The notes under the pieces were generated by a model, which was given only the letters and a program-made list of their open reading frames with translations, had not been told where the DNA came from and made no database searches. A program made the translations under genes and the position numbers. A DNA stretch of 64,000 nucleotides, from the NCBI RefSeq assembly GCF_000422345.1, contig NZ_AULP01000001.1, forward strand, positions 558,001 to 622,000. The letters are read 5' to 3'. This document shows, one piece after another, positions 1 through 8,787 of the stretch; the first letter of the stretch is position 1, and every line of letters begins with the position of its first letter. Source of the DNA: Neomelitea salexigens DSM 19753 (GTDB taxonomy: Bacteria; Pseudomonadota; Gammaproteobacteria; Pseudomonadales; Spongiibacteraceae).

Positions 1-1
1 G

Positions 2-1939
2 CGCCATTTACCCAATGAGATTCTGCGCGAGCTACATGGTTTCATCCATATGTTTGAAGATACGCCGGAGTTTGTTGCCCGGCATATCATTCGCGAGGCC
101 AACAAGTACCTGGAATCACTGGCACCACCGTTTTTCAATGCGCTGATGAATTATGCCAGCGACAGCTCTTACAGCTGGCACTGCCCCGGCCACTCGGGCG
201 GCGTTGCCTTTTTGAAGAACCCTGTTGGGCAAATGTTTCACCAGTTTTTCGGTGAAAATTTATTGCGTGCCGATGTGTGTAACGCGGTAGAAGAACTCGG
301 CCAGTTACTCGACCACACCGGGCCGGTGAGCGACAGTGAGCACAACGCCGCGCGAATATTCGGCTGCGATCATCTGTTTTTTGTCACCAATGGTACCTCG
401 ACGTCGAACAAGGTCGTTTGGCATTCAGTAGTCGCGCCTGGCGATATCGTGGTGGTTGACCGCAACTGCCATAAATCGATTTTACACAGCATTATTATGA
501 CGGGTGCGATCCCAGTATTCCTCACGCCAACGCGCAACCACTACGGCATTATCGGGCCAATCCCAAAAAGCGAATTTTGTCCGGATGAAATTCGTAAAAA
601 AATTGAAAACCACCCCTTCGCCCGTGATTTTGCCGACCGCAAGCCGCGCATTTTAACCATCACACAGAGCACCTATGACGGCATTGTCTACAACGTAGAG
701 GAAATTAAAGGCATCCTCGGCGCCACCATCGACACCCTGCATTTCGACGAGGCCTGGCTGCCTCACGCGGCCTTCCATCCGTTCTACAAGAACATGCACG
801 CCATCGCTAATGATCGCCCTCGCGCCGATGACACACTGGTCTTCGCCACCCAGTCAACGCACAAGCTATTGGCGGGTTTGTCGCAGGCTTCACAAATTCT
901 GGTGCAAAACGCCGAACACAGAAAGCTGGACACCCACCGCTTTAATGAATCTTATTTGATGCACTCATCCACCAGCCCGCAGTACGCCATTATCGCCTCC
1001 TGCGATGTTGCTGCCGCCATGATGGAACCACCCGGCGGCAAAGCGCTGGTCGAGGAGTCCATTCTGGAAGCCATCGACTTTCGGCGCGCTATGCGCAAGG
1101 TCGATGCCGATCACGGTGACGACTGGTGGTTTAAAGTCTGGGGACCGGAGTACCTGGCTGAAGAGGGGATCGGCGAGCGCGACGACTGGGTGATTCACTC
1201 CGGCGATCGCTGGCACGGCTTCGGTGATATCGACTCGGGCTTCAACATGCTCGACCCGATCAAGGCGACAATCATCACCCCGGGATTGGATGTTGACGGC
1301 AACTTCGACGATACCGGCATACCAGCGTCGATTGTGAGTAAGTACCTGGCGGAACACGGCATCATCATCGAAAAAACCGGCCTGTACTCGTTCTTCATCA
1401 TGTTCACCATCGGCATTACCAAAGGCCGCTGGAACTCCATGGTCACAGAGTTACAGCAATTCAAGGATGACTACGACGCCAACCTTCCTCTGTGGCGTGT
1501 GATGCCCGCTTTCGCTCGCAAACATCCGCAATACGACAAGGTCGGCTTACGCGATTTATGTAACGATATTCACAGCGTATACAAGGAGTACGACCTGGCT
1601 CGTATCACAACGGATATGTATACCTCTAAAATCGAACCCGCGATGATACCTGCTGATGCGTGGGCAAAAATGGCACACCGCCAAATTGAGCGCGTCGCCA
1701 TTGACGAACTGGAAGGGCGCACAACAGCCATGCTGGTAACGCCCTACCCACCAGGCATTCCGTTGCTGATTCCCGGCGAGCGCTTCAACCGAACCATTGT
1801 TCGCTACCTACAGTTTGTCAGGGACTTCAACTCGCGCTTCCCCGGCTTTGAAACAGATTGTCACGGGCTTGTGCGAGAAAACATTGACGGTGCAGATCAT
1901 TACTTCGTCGACGTCGTCATTAACGAGGACAAAACGTGA
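2..1939 (+). CDS. Orn/Lys/Arg decarboxylase, LdcA-like (5' end cut by window)
   Basis: Fold-type I, PLP-dependent basic amino acid decarboxylase producing a diamine (cadaverine, putrescine or agmatine). The reading frame is open to the left edge: codons 5' of the first ATG (position 50) still read as family sequence, so the N-terminal wing domain is cut off. Visible marks, numbered from the ATG at 50, are HCPGHSGG near residue 44, NGTSTSNK near 114, the HFDEAW motif (Asp233) and STHK with the Schiff-base lysine at 272. The sequence resembles Pseudomonas LdcA (lysine decarboxylase) more than E. coli AdiA, for example HSIIMTGAIP and DWHGFGDI-like stretches. Lysine is thus the likeliest substrate, but specificity cannot be read with certainty. 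Confidence 0.9.
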   Translation, partial: RHLPNEILRELHGFIHMFEDTPEFVARHIIREANKYLESLAPPFFNALMNYASDSSYSWHCPGHSGGVAFLKNPVGQMFHQFFGENLLRADVCNAVEELGQLLDHTGPVSDSEHNAARIFGCDHLFFVTNGTSTSNKVVWHSVVAPGDIVVVDRNCHKSILHSIIMTGAIPVFLTPTRNHYGIIGPIPKSEFCPDEIRKKIENHPFARDFADRKPRILTITQSTYDGIVYNVEEIKGILGATIDTLHFDEAWLPHAAFHPFYKNMHAIANDRPRADDTLVFATQSTHKLLAGLSQASQILVQNAEHRKLDTHRFNESYLMHSSTSPQYAIIASCDVAAAMMEPPGGKALVEESILEAIDFRRAMRKVDADHGDDWWFKVWGPEYLAEEGIGERDDWVIHSGDRWHGFGDIDSGFNMLDPIKATIITPGLDVDGNFDDTGIPASIVSKYLAEHGIIIEKTGLYSFFIMFTIGITKGRWNSMVTELQQFKDDYDANLPLWRVMPAFARKHPQYDKVGLRDLCNDIHSVYKEYDLARITTDMYTSKIEPAMIPADAWAKMAHRQIERVAIDELEGRTTAMLVTPYPPGIPLLIPGERFNRTIVRYLQFVRDFNSRFPGFETDCHGLVRENIDGADHYFVDVVINEDKT

Positions 1940-2424
1940 TAAAGATCACACTTTATTACCTTAGATAGCCCTTACTCCTCCAGCGCCCTCACTACGTCAC
2001 AAAACGCAGCGATAATCGCACTCACAGCGTATGCAGGGCGCTACCGCTTTTTTCGCGATTACATCCCCGCAAATACCCATGCATTAGCCGATGTGTCATA
2101 CCCAGTAGCGTATGACACACAATTTGCGACGCAAGTCGGTATTTTTCACAGGCAAGCTTTTAATTCCTGCGGAAAATACTTATAAAACAAGCAGGGACTT
2201 AACACTTTCTCTAAGCCGCGGCGCTATTATACAAAGTTGCCCCAATGCGCCGCTGGCCAGAATCACCACGTGCCACCACCGTCAGGAAGACTTGTTGGCA
2301 GCAACGATTGCTAAATACAAATTTTTGACTGCTCGCTCCTTATTCTCAGCGAGCGGGTCGATATTGGTTTCGTTTTACATTAAAGCGCAGCGCATGCTGC
2401 AGAATGACCAGAGAGGCAACGGAT
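1940..2424. other. Long intergenic region upstream of the OmpA-like gene
   Basis: About 485 bases with no convincing gene. It contains a perfect inverted repeat at 2092-2119 (listed separately) and a second one, GCTCGCT at 2331-2337 with AGCGAGC at 2348-2354. AT-rich hexamers such as TATAAA and TATTAT around 2180-2230 could be -10 elements, but no well-spaced -35 partner stands out. No terminator with a T-tract is visible after the decarboxylase. Confidence 0.5.
2092..2119. promoter_or_regulatory. Perfect 10-bp inverted repeat, operator-like
   Basis: TGTGTCATAC (2092-2101), eight bases, then GTATGACACA (2110-2119): 10-bp perfect arms. No T-run follows on either strand, so a rho-independent terminator is unlikely. 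The size and symmetry fit a dimeric regulator site about 300 bases upstream of the OmpA-like gene. No regulator gene lies adjacent. Confidence 0.5.
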
Positions 2425-4407
2425 ATGTTCCCCCCATCACGTTTTAAGCTACGCAAATTGCTGATCGCCACCGCGGTTTGCAGCCTTGGCGCCAGCCAGT
2501 TAGCGAACGCGCAGCTATTGGGCATCATCGGTATTGGCAATGACGGTAAAGGAACCGTACTTATCGACTTGCCAGCGCTGCTCGGACCCATTACCGAACC
2601 CCTCGGAGAGTCCTTAAACCCCTTAGTAGACGCGCTGGATACAACGCTAGACCCTGTCACCGACACTATAGACCAGCAACTTGCACAGCCCTTACTGGGC
2701 GCACTGAGCCCATTGACCAGCCCTCTTCTCACCGGACTCGACCCCATTGTGGCACCCGTAGACGGTATTGTTGAAGATCTCACTGGCGGTTCACTGAGAG
2801 ACGCTCTCACGAATGACGACATGTTTAACCCCGGCGACGGTGATGGTCTTGTCAACGACTTACTCGGCGCCGACGAGAACCCCAATAGCGGTACTGAGGC
2901 GGGAGAACTTTCCCCTCTACCGGCAATCACCGGCCCCCTGGGTAAAGCGCTCACTCCACTGATCGACGCACTCGACAGCACTCTCGACCCGCTCACCGAC
3001 GCGCTGGATGACACGTTGCTTGAACCCGTCCTGGACGGCCTGAGCCCGGTTACAGAGCCGCTGCTGGATGTACTAGAGCCCGTGACCGGCCCCGTTGACG
3101 GCCTGGTTTCCGACCTCACCGGTGGCAGCCTCGAAGATGCGTTAACCAATAATGGCGACAACCCGGGCGACGGCAATGGCGTGGTAAACGACCTGCTGGG
3201 TGGCCCGCAAGATCCGAACAGCGGTACCGAAGCAGGCGAGGCGTCACCGCTTCCCTTAGCAACCGGCCCCCTCGGCAAAGCATTGACGCCTCTGGTTGAT
3301 GCGCTGGACAAAACACTCGACCCAGTGACCGACGCCCTCGACGACACCTTGTTAGAGCCGCTGCTAGACGGCTTGAACCCCGTGACAGAACCGCTGCTTG
3401 ATACCCTGGCACCGGTGACCGACCCTGTCGATGGCCTGTTAGCAGAAGTCACCGGCGGCAGCCTGGAAGACGCCCTTACCAACAACGATGACAACACCAG
3501 CGATGGCAACGGTGTTGTTAACGACCTGCTGGGTGGCCCTGAAGATCCGAACAGCGGCACCGAAGCGGGTGAAGCCTCACCCCTACCCCTCACGGCTGGC
3601 TTGGGTGAAGCCCTTGATCCGTTGCTGGAAACTGTCGACACATTGCTCGACCCACTCACCAATGTTATCGACAACCAAGTCGCCGAGCCGCTGTTGGGCG
3701 CGCTGAGCCCGGTAGTTGACCCGGTTACCGACCTGCTGGAGCCTGTTACCGCCCCCGTTGACGGACTGATTGGCGATGTTACCGGTGGTAGCCTGGAAGA
3801 CGCCCTGACCAACAACGATGACAACACCGCCGATGGCAACGGGTTGCTAAACGACACCCTGGGCGGAGATGTTGACGCTATCGACAATGGCAACGACCTC
3901 AACGGCAACAATAATCCCGCGCTAATTGGTTTAGCCGGTGCCGACAGCCTGAACGGCGGCCAGTGTGCTGACGCCGATGCCGACGGTGTCTGCGACAGCC
4001 GCGACAAATGTGCCGATACGCCAGCTGGCGCTGCTGTTCTGCCAAATGGCTGCCACCTCGACGACCTGCAACCGCTGCGCCTGGAAGGTGTGTTCTTCGA
4101 GTTTGATAAGGCGGTGCTGACTCCAGAGTCAGTAGCAACACTCGATGCGGCGATCAAGGTCATCCAGGCTTCAGGTGCCGAGCGCCTGGAAGTAGCTGGC
4201 CACACTGACAGTAAAGGCAGCGATGACTACAACATGGACTTGTCACACCGCCGCGCCGCTGCTGTGCAGCTGTATTTCATTGAACACGGTATTGAAAGCG
4301 AGCGCTTACAGGCCCGAGGCTACGGTGAGAGTCAACCTAGCAGCGACAACGACAGCGAAGAAGGTCGTGCACAAAATCGCCGCGTAGAACTCAAGGTTTT
4401 GAATTGA
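2425..4407 (+). CDS. OmpA-domain protein with four ~111-residue repeats
   Basis: Exported envelope protein of about 660 residues. The ATG at 2425 is preferred over the one at 2404 because AGAGG sits about 8 bases upstream and translation starts directly with a Sec signal peptide (RKLLIATAV core, cleavage near ANA-Q). Four tandem repeats of about 111 residues follow (DNA starts 2590, 2926, 3259, 3592), rich in L, D, P, V and T, each ending in TGGSLxDALTN and a G/D/N-rich linker. Next is a Cys-containing, Asp-rich thrombospondin-3-like Ca-binding segment (about 3970-4040) and a C-terminal OmpA peptidoglycan-binding domain with FEFDKAVLTPES, GHTDSKGSDDYN and NRRVEL. It probably anchors in peptidoglycan and projects a repeat stalk. 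The downstream TpsB-like gene is 56 bases away and may be co-transcribed. Confidence 0.85.
   Translation: MFPPSRFKLRKLLIATAVCSLGASQLANAQLLGIIGIGNDGKGTVLIDLPALLGPITEPLGESLNPLVDALDTTLDPVTDTIDQQLAQPLLGALSPLTSPLLTGLDPIVAPVDGIVEDLTGGSLRDALTNDDMFNPGDGDGLVNDLLGADENPNSGTEAGELSPLPAITGPLGKALTPLIDALDSTLDPLTDALDDTLLEPVLDGLSPVTEPLLDVLEPVTGPVDGLVSDLTGGSLEDALTNNGDNPGDGNGVVNDLLGGPQDPNSGTEAGEASPLPLATGPLGKALTPLVDALDKTLDPVTDALDDTLLEPLLDGLNPVTEPLLDTLAPVTDPVDGLLAEVTGGSLEDALTNNDDNTSDGNGVVNDLLGGPEDPNSGTEAGEASPLPLTAGLGEALDPLLETVDTLLDPLTNVIDNQVAEPLLGALSPVVDPVTDLLEPVTAPVDGLIGDVTGGSLEDALTNNDDNTADGNGLLNDTLGGDVDAIDNGNDLNGNNNPALIGLAGADSLNGGQCADADADGVCDSRDKCADTPAGAAVLPNGCHLDDLQPLRLEGVFFEFDKAVLTPESVATLDAAIKVIQASGAERLEVAGHTDSKGSDDYNMDLSHRRAAAVQLYFIEHGIESERLQARGYGESQPSSDNDSEEGRAQNRRVELKVLN
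2590..3900 (+). repeat. Four in-frame tandem repeats (~333-336 bp each)
   Basis: Units begin at 2590, 2926, 3259 and 3592. Units 2 and 3 are the most alike (both contain GPLGKALTPL and DALDDTLLEP), unit 4 diverges at its ends. Shared landmarks per unit are PVDGL, GGSLEDALTNN and a DGNG(V/L)(V/L)ND linker. Similarity at both protein and DNA level suggests expansion by duplication, so the copy number may vary between strains. Confidence 0.85.
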
Positions 4408-4463
4408 TAGCGCGTTTGTCGCGCTACCCATAATTTGCTGAATACAGTTTAGGAGAAAATCAC

Positions 4464-6149
4464 ATGGCAATCGATCTGCCACCCGTAATGCCACCGGTCA
4501 ATGCCAGCGTTGCACAAGTGCAAGCGGTAAAAAGCGTGTCGGCTACCGTAGTAGAAGCTGACGTCAACGGGACCACTGTGCGTGTTTACGGCAATGAGTA
4601 CCTGAGTGATAGCGATCTGCGCGAGTTGTTGGCCAGCGCAAAAACCCCAGCAGAAGCCGTTATTGGCCTTGCGAAGCGCTACTACCAAGACGGCCACCTG
4701 TTGATGAAAGTCGACTACGCACGCATGCTCGACAGCGTGGCGATCATAGTCAAGCAGCTAAAACTCAATGAAGTGACCGGCGCCGAAGAAATGCAGCCGT
4801 ATTTCGCAGGCCTGAGTGGCGATGCAGACCTAAGCATTGCCGAGTTCCATCGCGCTAAAGTGCTTGCCGACCTGCGCTCTCGCCGAGCTGGTTACGACTA
4901 TGACATCAGCTATGTTGAACAGGGCGACGACGCCGTCGACATTCAACTGAGCCGCAAAGCGATCGAAAAGCACGATGCCACCGAAATCATCGTCGAAGCC
5001 AACAACAAAGGCAGCCGCTTCCTTGGCCGCTACTTCGGTTTGGCCGGCGTTAAGCACAAGTTTGAGTCGGGCACCCAGGCTTCGGTTTCTTACCAAACCG
5101 CCTTCACCGAATTGGGTGAATCGCGCGACGGCGAAGAGCTGAACCAAGTCAGCATCAGCGTTGACCACCCTTTTGCTAGTGGCCTCTACGGGATTGATAT
5201 CAACTATGTCGACTATCTGCGTGAGCCAGAAGCGCGCGTCACCACAGCAGGCTCGTGCTTAATCCCGCTGCTCAACCTGGGGTGTACTCCCGCCCAAAGC
5301 TCAATGGTGGGTATCGAACTGGACGCAGAAATCCTGCAAGCCAGCCTGCGCGGCGAGCAGGTGCTTTACAGCACGCCATGGCAGCAATTCAGCCTGACTG
5401 AGCGCATTGAGTTCATCGACTCAACCATCGATCAGGAAGGTCGCAGCGAGAAGCTACTCGACGAAAATTACCAAGTTGTCGAGCTGGGTGGTCGCTACAC
5501 GCTCAATCGCTTCCAGAGCGAGGAGCAAAACGCCGCCAGACTGAACGCGTCGTTGAAGCTGCGAGCCGGCTTTGGTGACGGCGGCACCCTTGACCGCTAC
5601 GACGAATATCGCGCTGCCTACCAGCAGGCAAATCCGGGGCAGCCCGTGCCCGACATCGTAGCCCCTGCACGCACGGCAGAGTTCATTGCCCTGCTGCCCT
5701 CGCTTAGCTACGAACAGCGCATTACCGACGGCGTAACCATGAAAACCACCGCCCGAGGCCAGTTCGCCGACGAGCAGCTGCCACAGCAACAGCAGTTTGT
5801 GTTGGGTGGCATGGACAGCATGAGCGCTTACCTGCCAGGCGTACTGATCGGTGATGAGGGTTACCACCTCAAGGTCTCGCTGAACAAGGCCATTAAAGCC
5901 GCTGAAGGCCTGAAACTTACGCCTTCGCTGTTCGCCGAATACGGTGGCAGCTGGTACAACAATACCAGCAGCGACTTTGGTGACGAGCAAGCGCTTGCCG
6001 ATGCCGGTCTGCGTCTGAAGCTGGAATACGGCGACTTCCTTTACTCTGAGCTGGTTGCCGCCAAATCCATCTACGACGATGTGGTTAACGATGACTTTAT
6101 CGAAGAACTGGAAGCCGACTTCTACTGGCGTCTTCGTCTAACCTTCTAA
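4464..6149 (+). CDS. TpsB/FhaC-like outer-membrane transporter, no visible signal peptide
   Basis: 561 residues. The N-terminal part (about 40-200) looks POTRA-like (repeated beta-alpha-beta pattern, a 'YYQDGHLL' element). The rest is beta-barrel-like with aromatic/polar alternation, an FVLGGMDSMSAY element comparable to the TpsB 'GG..S.RGY' motif, and a terminal LTF. Family members secrete large exoproteins through a 16-strand barrel. The ATG has a strong AGGAGAAA site 5-8 bases upstream, but the protein starts MAIDLPPVMPP with no hydrophobic signal, and the upstream frame hits a stop at 4431. Either the export signal is missing through a frameshift or truncation, or the true start is different. 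It follows the repeat OmpA protein, its possible partner. Family assignment is moderately sure. Confidence 0.65.
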   Translation: MAIDLPPVMPPVNASVAQVQAVKSVSATVVEADVNGTTVRVYGNEYLSDSDLRELLASAKTPAEAVIGLAKRYYQDGHLLMKVDYARMLDSVAIIVKQLKLNEVTGAEEMQPYFAGLSGDADLSIAEFHRAKVLADLRSRRAGYDYDISYVEQGDDAVDIQLSRKAIEKHDATEIIVEANNKGSRFLGRYFGLAGVKHKFESGTQASVSYQTAFTELGESRDGEELNQVSISVDHPFASGLYGIDINYVDYLREPEARVTTAGSCLIPLLNLGCTPAQSSMVGIELDAEILQASLRGEQVLYSTPWQQFSLTERIEFIDSTIDQEGRSEKLLDENYQVVELGGRYTLNRFQSEEQNAARLNASLKLRAGFGDGGTLDRYDEYRAAYQQANPGQPVPDIVAPARTAEFIALLPSLSYEQRITDGVTMKTTARGQFADEQLPQQQQFVLGGMDSMSAYLPGVLIGDEGYHLKVSLNKAIKAAEGLKLTPSLFAEYGGSWYNNTSSDFGDEQALADAGLRLKLEYGDFLYSELVAAKSIYDDVVNDDFIEELEADFYWRLRLTF

Positions 6150-6192
6150 GATAGAGATAGCGCTCGGTTCGCCGGGCGTAGTGAACGTTATT

Positions 6193-6229
6193 AAAAACCA
6201 CCGTCTGCCAAGCAGCCGGTGGTTTTTTT
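6193..6229. terminator. Bidirectional rho-independent terminator
   Basis: AAAAACCACCG (6193-6203) pairs with CGGTGGTTTTT (6217-6227), loop 13 bases, T-tract to 6229 on the plus strand and A-tract on the other side. It lies between the convergent TpsB-like gene and speC; the stop codon of speC overlaps its T-run. Confidence 0.85.
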
Positions 6230-7391
6230 ATGACGCATCCAAAATATAGCTACGCAGCGGCGGAATGCCGTTAAACTCCACCGAACTATAGCTGGTGGTG
6301 TAAGCGCCGGTAGACAACCAGTACAACCGGTCACCTTCCTGAAGGTTTACGGGTAGCTGATAGCGATGATCCTCGTAAAGAATGTCCATACTGTCGCAGG
6401 TGGGCCCCGCAAGAATGACTTCATCCTCGCCGTCACTGTCCACCTTCCACAACACGGGATACTGTATCGCCTCACCGAGGGCCTCAATAAGGCCACCAAA
6501 TAAGCCAACATCCAGATACACCCACCGGTCGAGTGAATCGTGTGATTTATAGGACACCTGCACCACTTCACTCACCAACACCCCTGCTTCTGCAACCAAG
6601 GAACGGCCGGGCTCAATGATCACCTGAGGGGGCGAGTCACCAAAATCTTCCTCTAAGAAACGCGCAATTGCTCGACCATAGGTCTGCAAGTCCTGCGAGC
6701 GCTGTTTGTAATTCGCGGGCATACCGCCGCCCATATTGACCATTTTTAGCGCAATCCCCGCCTCGCGTAGCTGATCGAAAATAAAATGCACCTTTGCAAT
6801 CGCTGCGTCCCAGCTACTAATATCTCGCTGCTGGCTGCCCACATGAAACGAAATGCCGTAAGGCTCCAGGCCCAGCTCCCGCGCAAGTAGGATCAGTTCT
6901 ATGGCCATATCACGCTGGCAGCCAAATTTTCTCGACAAGGGCCAATCAGCGGTCTCCGAGCCCTCGGTTAGTACCCGCACACACACTCGACTGCCTGGCG
7001 CAAATTTTGCTAGCTTACGAATGTCCGATTCACAGTCGCTGGCAAAGAGGCGCACGCCCTGCTGGTAAGCAAAAGCAATATCCGCGGCTTTTTTAATGGT
7101 GTTGCCGTAACTGATTCGGGCACTGTCGATATTTAGCTCACAGAGTTTTTGCAACTCATAGATAGAGGCGATGTCAAAGTTCGCACCCAGCGAGTCCAAG
7201 CAGCGAATAATGTCAGCATCGGGGTTAGCCTTGACGGCGTAGTAGATATCAGCAAATGGAAAAGCGCCCTCTAGTTCGGCGTACTTTTCCCGCAAGGTAG
7301 GCAGGTCAAAGATCAAGCACGGCGTTGGCTTATCGGAGGAAAAACGCTGAATACGCTGCCAAGTTGCAGGCGCTAGCAAATCTTGAGACAT
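6228..7391 (-). CDS. speC: Ornithine decarboxylase (fold III)
   Basis: Decarboxylates ornithine to putrescine in polyamine synthesis; cytoplasmic, PLP-dependent homodimer with an alanine-racemase fold. The 387 residues equal the length of Pseudomonas SpeC. Visible residues are the PLP lysine in YYAVKANP (Lys54), HVGSQ (183-187), the phosphate-binding GGG (221-223), EPGRSLVAEAG (260-270), and the active-site Cys332-Asp333 of GPTCDSMD contributed across the dimer. This is the eukaryote-like ODC type and is unrelated in fold to the truncated decarboxylase at the left end. Ornithine rather than lysine is inferred from the family resemblance. Confidence 0.9.
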   Translation of the reverse strand: MSQDLLAPATWQRIQRFSSDKPTPCLIFDLPTLREKYAELEGAFPFADIYYAVKANPDADIIRCLDSLGANFDIASIYELQKLCELNIDSARISYGNTIKKAADIAFAYQQGVRLFASDCESDIRKLAKFAPGSRVCVRVLTEGSETADWPLSRKFGCQRDMAIELILLARELGLEPYGISFHVGSQQRDISSWDAAIAKVHFIFDQLREAGIALKMVNMGGGMPANYKQRSQDLQTYGRAIARFLEEDFGDSPPQVIIEPGRSLVAEAGVLVSEVVQVSYKSHDSLDRWVYLDVGLFGGLIEALGEAIQYPVLWKVDSDGEDEVILAGPTCDSMDILYEDHRYQLPVNLQEGDRLYWLSTGAYTTSYSSVEFNGIPPLRSYILDAS

Positions 7392-7537
7392 AGCAAATTG
7401 CCTCTCCAGAGTGCAGGTGGCGAAAAAACGCGCAGTCTAGCGCAAAGTGACACAAGTTGCGCGGTTGTCATAACACTGCAATGCAGAGCCGCCATGATTA
7501 GTCACGCTGGAAACAGGAAGACAAAGAAAGGAAAGAA

Positions 7538-7753
7538 ATGCAGCAAATAAGCGCTGCCAGGAGAACAGACGTGAACAACCAGAATTCTGAGATCGATGTA
7601 AAAAACTTATGCAGCCGCAAGCTTTGGGAGCTGCTTAAAAATGCCGAGTGGCAAAATTCTAGCGAAAAATTTGCCATTGAGCAGGAGTTGTCCGGCCGTC
7701 GTCACTATATTGATGAGCTGGAAACCCTTACCGCAAAAGAAACCAGGCATTAA
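7538..7753 (+). CDS. Small hypothetical protein (71 aa)
   Basis: Short, charged, probably cytoplasmic protein; no family recognised. An AAAGGAAAG ribosome site precedes the ATG. The region after residue 25 (RKLWELLKNAEW, then EQELSGRRHYIDELE) looks like an amphipathic helical protein under coding constraint. It lies divergent from speC and its last 26 bases overlap the 3' end of the opposite-strand GspF-like gene. Confidence 0.6.
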   Translation: MQQISAARRTDVNNQNSEIDVKNLCSRKLWELLKNAEWQNSSEKFAIEQELSGRRHYIDELETLTAKETRH

Positions 7754-8663
7754 GAACGACTAAATAGGGGATCAACCCCAATAGTAGGAAGGGCAGACTA
7801 GACGCCCAAAAGTTTAACTGCTCTTCACAGCTCTGATGTATCGCCAAGCTTAATTGCGCCGGCACTTGCCGAGCATCCGCTGCCCCAGCAGCGGGCAATG
7901 CCACCCCCGCCAAGGCACCACTTCTCATTAGAGCGACGGAAAGTTTTTCTCCCGCACCCACTTCGCTGGCAATGCGCTCATAGCGCGCTCTCACCGGGCT
8001 GTCGGGCATACGGCGCGCCGCTTGCTTAAGCGCCTGCGCCAGTGGCATTCCGGCAGCAATACATTCCCCCAAGTGATTCACATAATGATAACTTTGATAG
8101 CCGGCTAACGCCCGGCCGATGCCCGGCAGTCGGTAACAGAAACGCTGTACACACGGCGACTCACGGCGATGCCAAAGCCCTGCAGCGATAGCACTCAGCA
8201 GCCCCAACGGCACTAAGCCAAGCACTATTGCCGCCAGCGCCTCACTCGGCTGCAGTTGGCGCGATACCAATAACAGCAAGGGCACCAGCAAAATAAAGCC
8301 TCCCACCAATAGAAGTGGTAGGCGCGACGCGCGACGAAAGCGCTGCTGAAACTCGGTAAGCAATCGATAATGCTCGGCCAGGCGTCGATATACATTCGCC
8401 AAATTCCCGACCGCCAAGCCCAGCTGCATAAAACGCAGCTCCCAATCCAGGAATAGCCCGCCACTGCGCAACTCGTCTAATACCACCTGTTGACCACTGG
8501 CAAACTTTTGCGCCAAGGCATCGAGCTGAGCGCGATGCGCAGCCTGCTCGCCCTTGCTAAGCAGGGCAATTAATTGGTCCCAGTTATTATCACCTGACTG
8601 GCTGGCTGTGTGCAGCGACAGAAACAGCATAAAACGCTGCGCCGAGGAAGAGGCTGAGCCCAT
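7728..8663 (-). CDS. Type II secretion system F-domain (GspF/PilC-like) membrane protein, orphan
   Basis: 311 residues with two T2SF-like halves: helical cytoplasmic segments (about 15-110 and 185-270), hydrophobic helices at about 113-165 (LPLLLVGGFILLVPLLLLV, then AIVLGLVPLGLLSAIAAGL), and a C-terminal membrane helix (PFLLLGLIPYLVVLNAWFLL). Family members are inner-membrane platform proteins of type II secretion and type IV pili, usually about 400 residues. This one is shorter and has no ATPase, pilin or secretin gene nearby, so it may serve a remote system or be a relic. The first half resembles the second only weakly. Confidence 0.75.
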   Translation of the reverse strand: MGSASSSAQRFMLFLSLHTASQSGDNNWDQLIALLSKGEQAAHRAQLDALAQKFASGQQVVLDELRSGGLFLDWELRFMQLGLAVGNLANVYRRLAEHYRLLTEFQQRFRRASRLPLLLVGGFILLVPLLLLVSRQLQPSEALAAIVLGLVPLGLLSAIAAGLWHRRESPCVQRFCYRLPGIGRALAGYQSYHYVNHLGECIAAGMPLAQALKQAARRMPDSPVRARYERIASEVGAGEKLSVALMRSGALAGVALPAAGAADARQVPAQLSLAIHQSCEEQLNFWASSLPFLLLGLIPYLVVLNAWFLLR

Positions 8664-8787
8664 AGCATCCCATAATTATTGTGTTTACAGCTGCGACGGT
8701 AGGGTTGCGGCCGAGAAAGCCCTATACTCTACCACAGCTTGTTTTTAAACGGCCCGCCCGCTGGCCAGCACTGCGAACGGAACCACA

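Noticed and set aside
2112-2447. 111-codon plus-strand ORF upstream of the OmpA-like gene
   Set aside because: No ribosome site or family pattern, and it overlaps the real start of the next gene.
2346-4205. 619-codon ORF on the minus strand, opposite the OmpA-like gene
   Set aside because: It mirrors the repeat structure of the plus-strand gene and gives a Ser/Pro/Arg-rich low-complexity protein; the plus frame has a signal peptide and OmpA domain.
5454-5990. 178-codon minus-strand ORF inside the TpsB-like gene
   Set aside because: Shadow of the plus-strand coding frame with no independent features.
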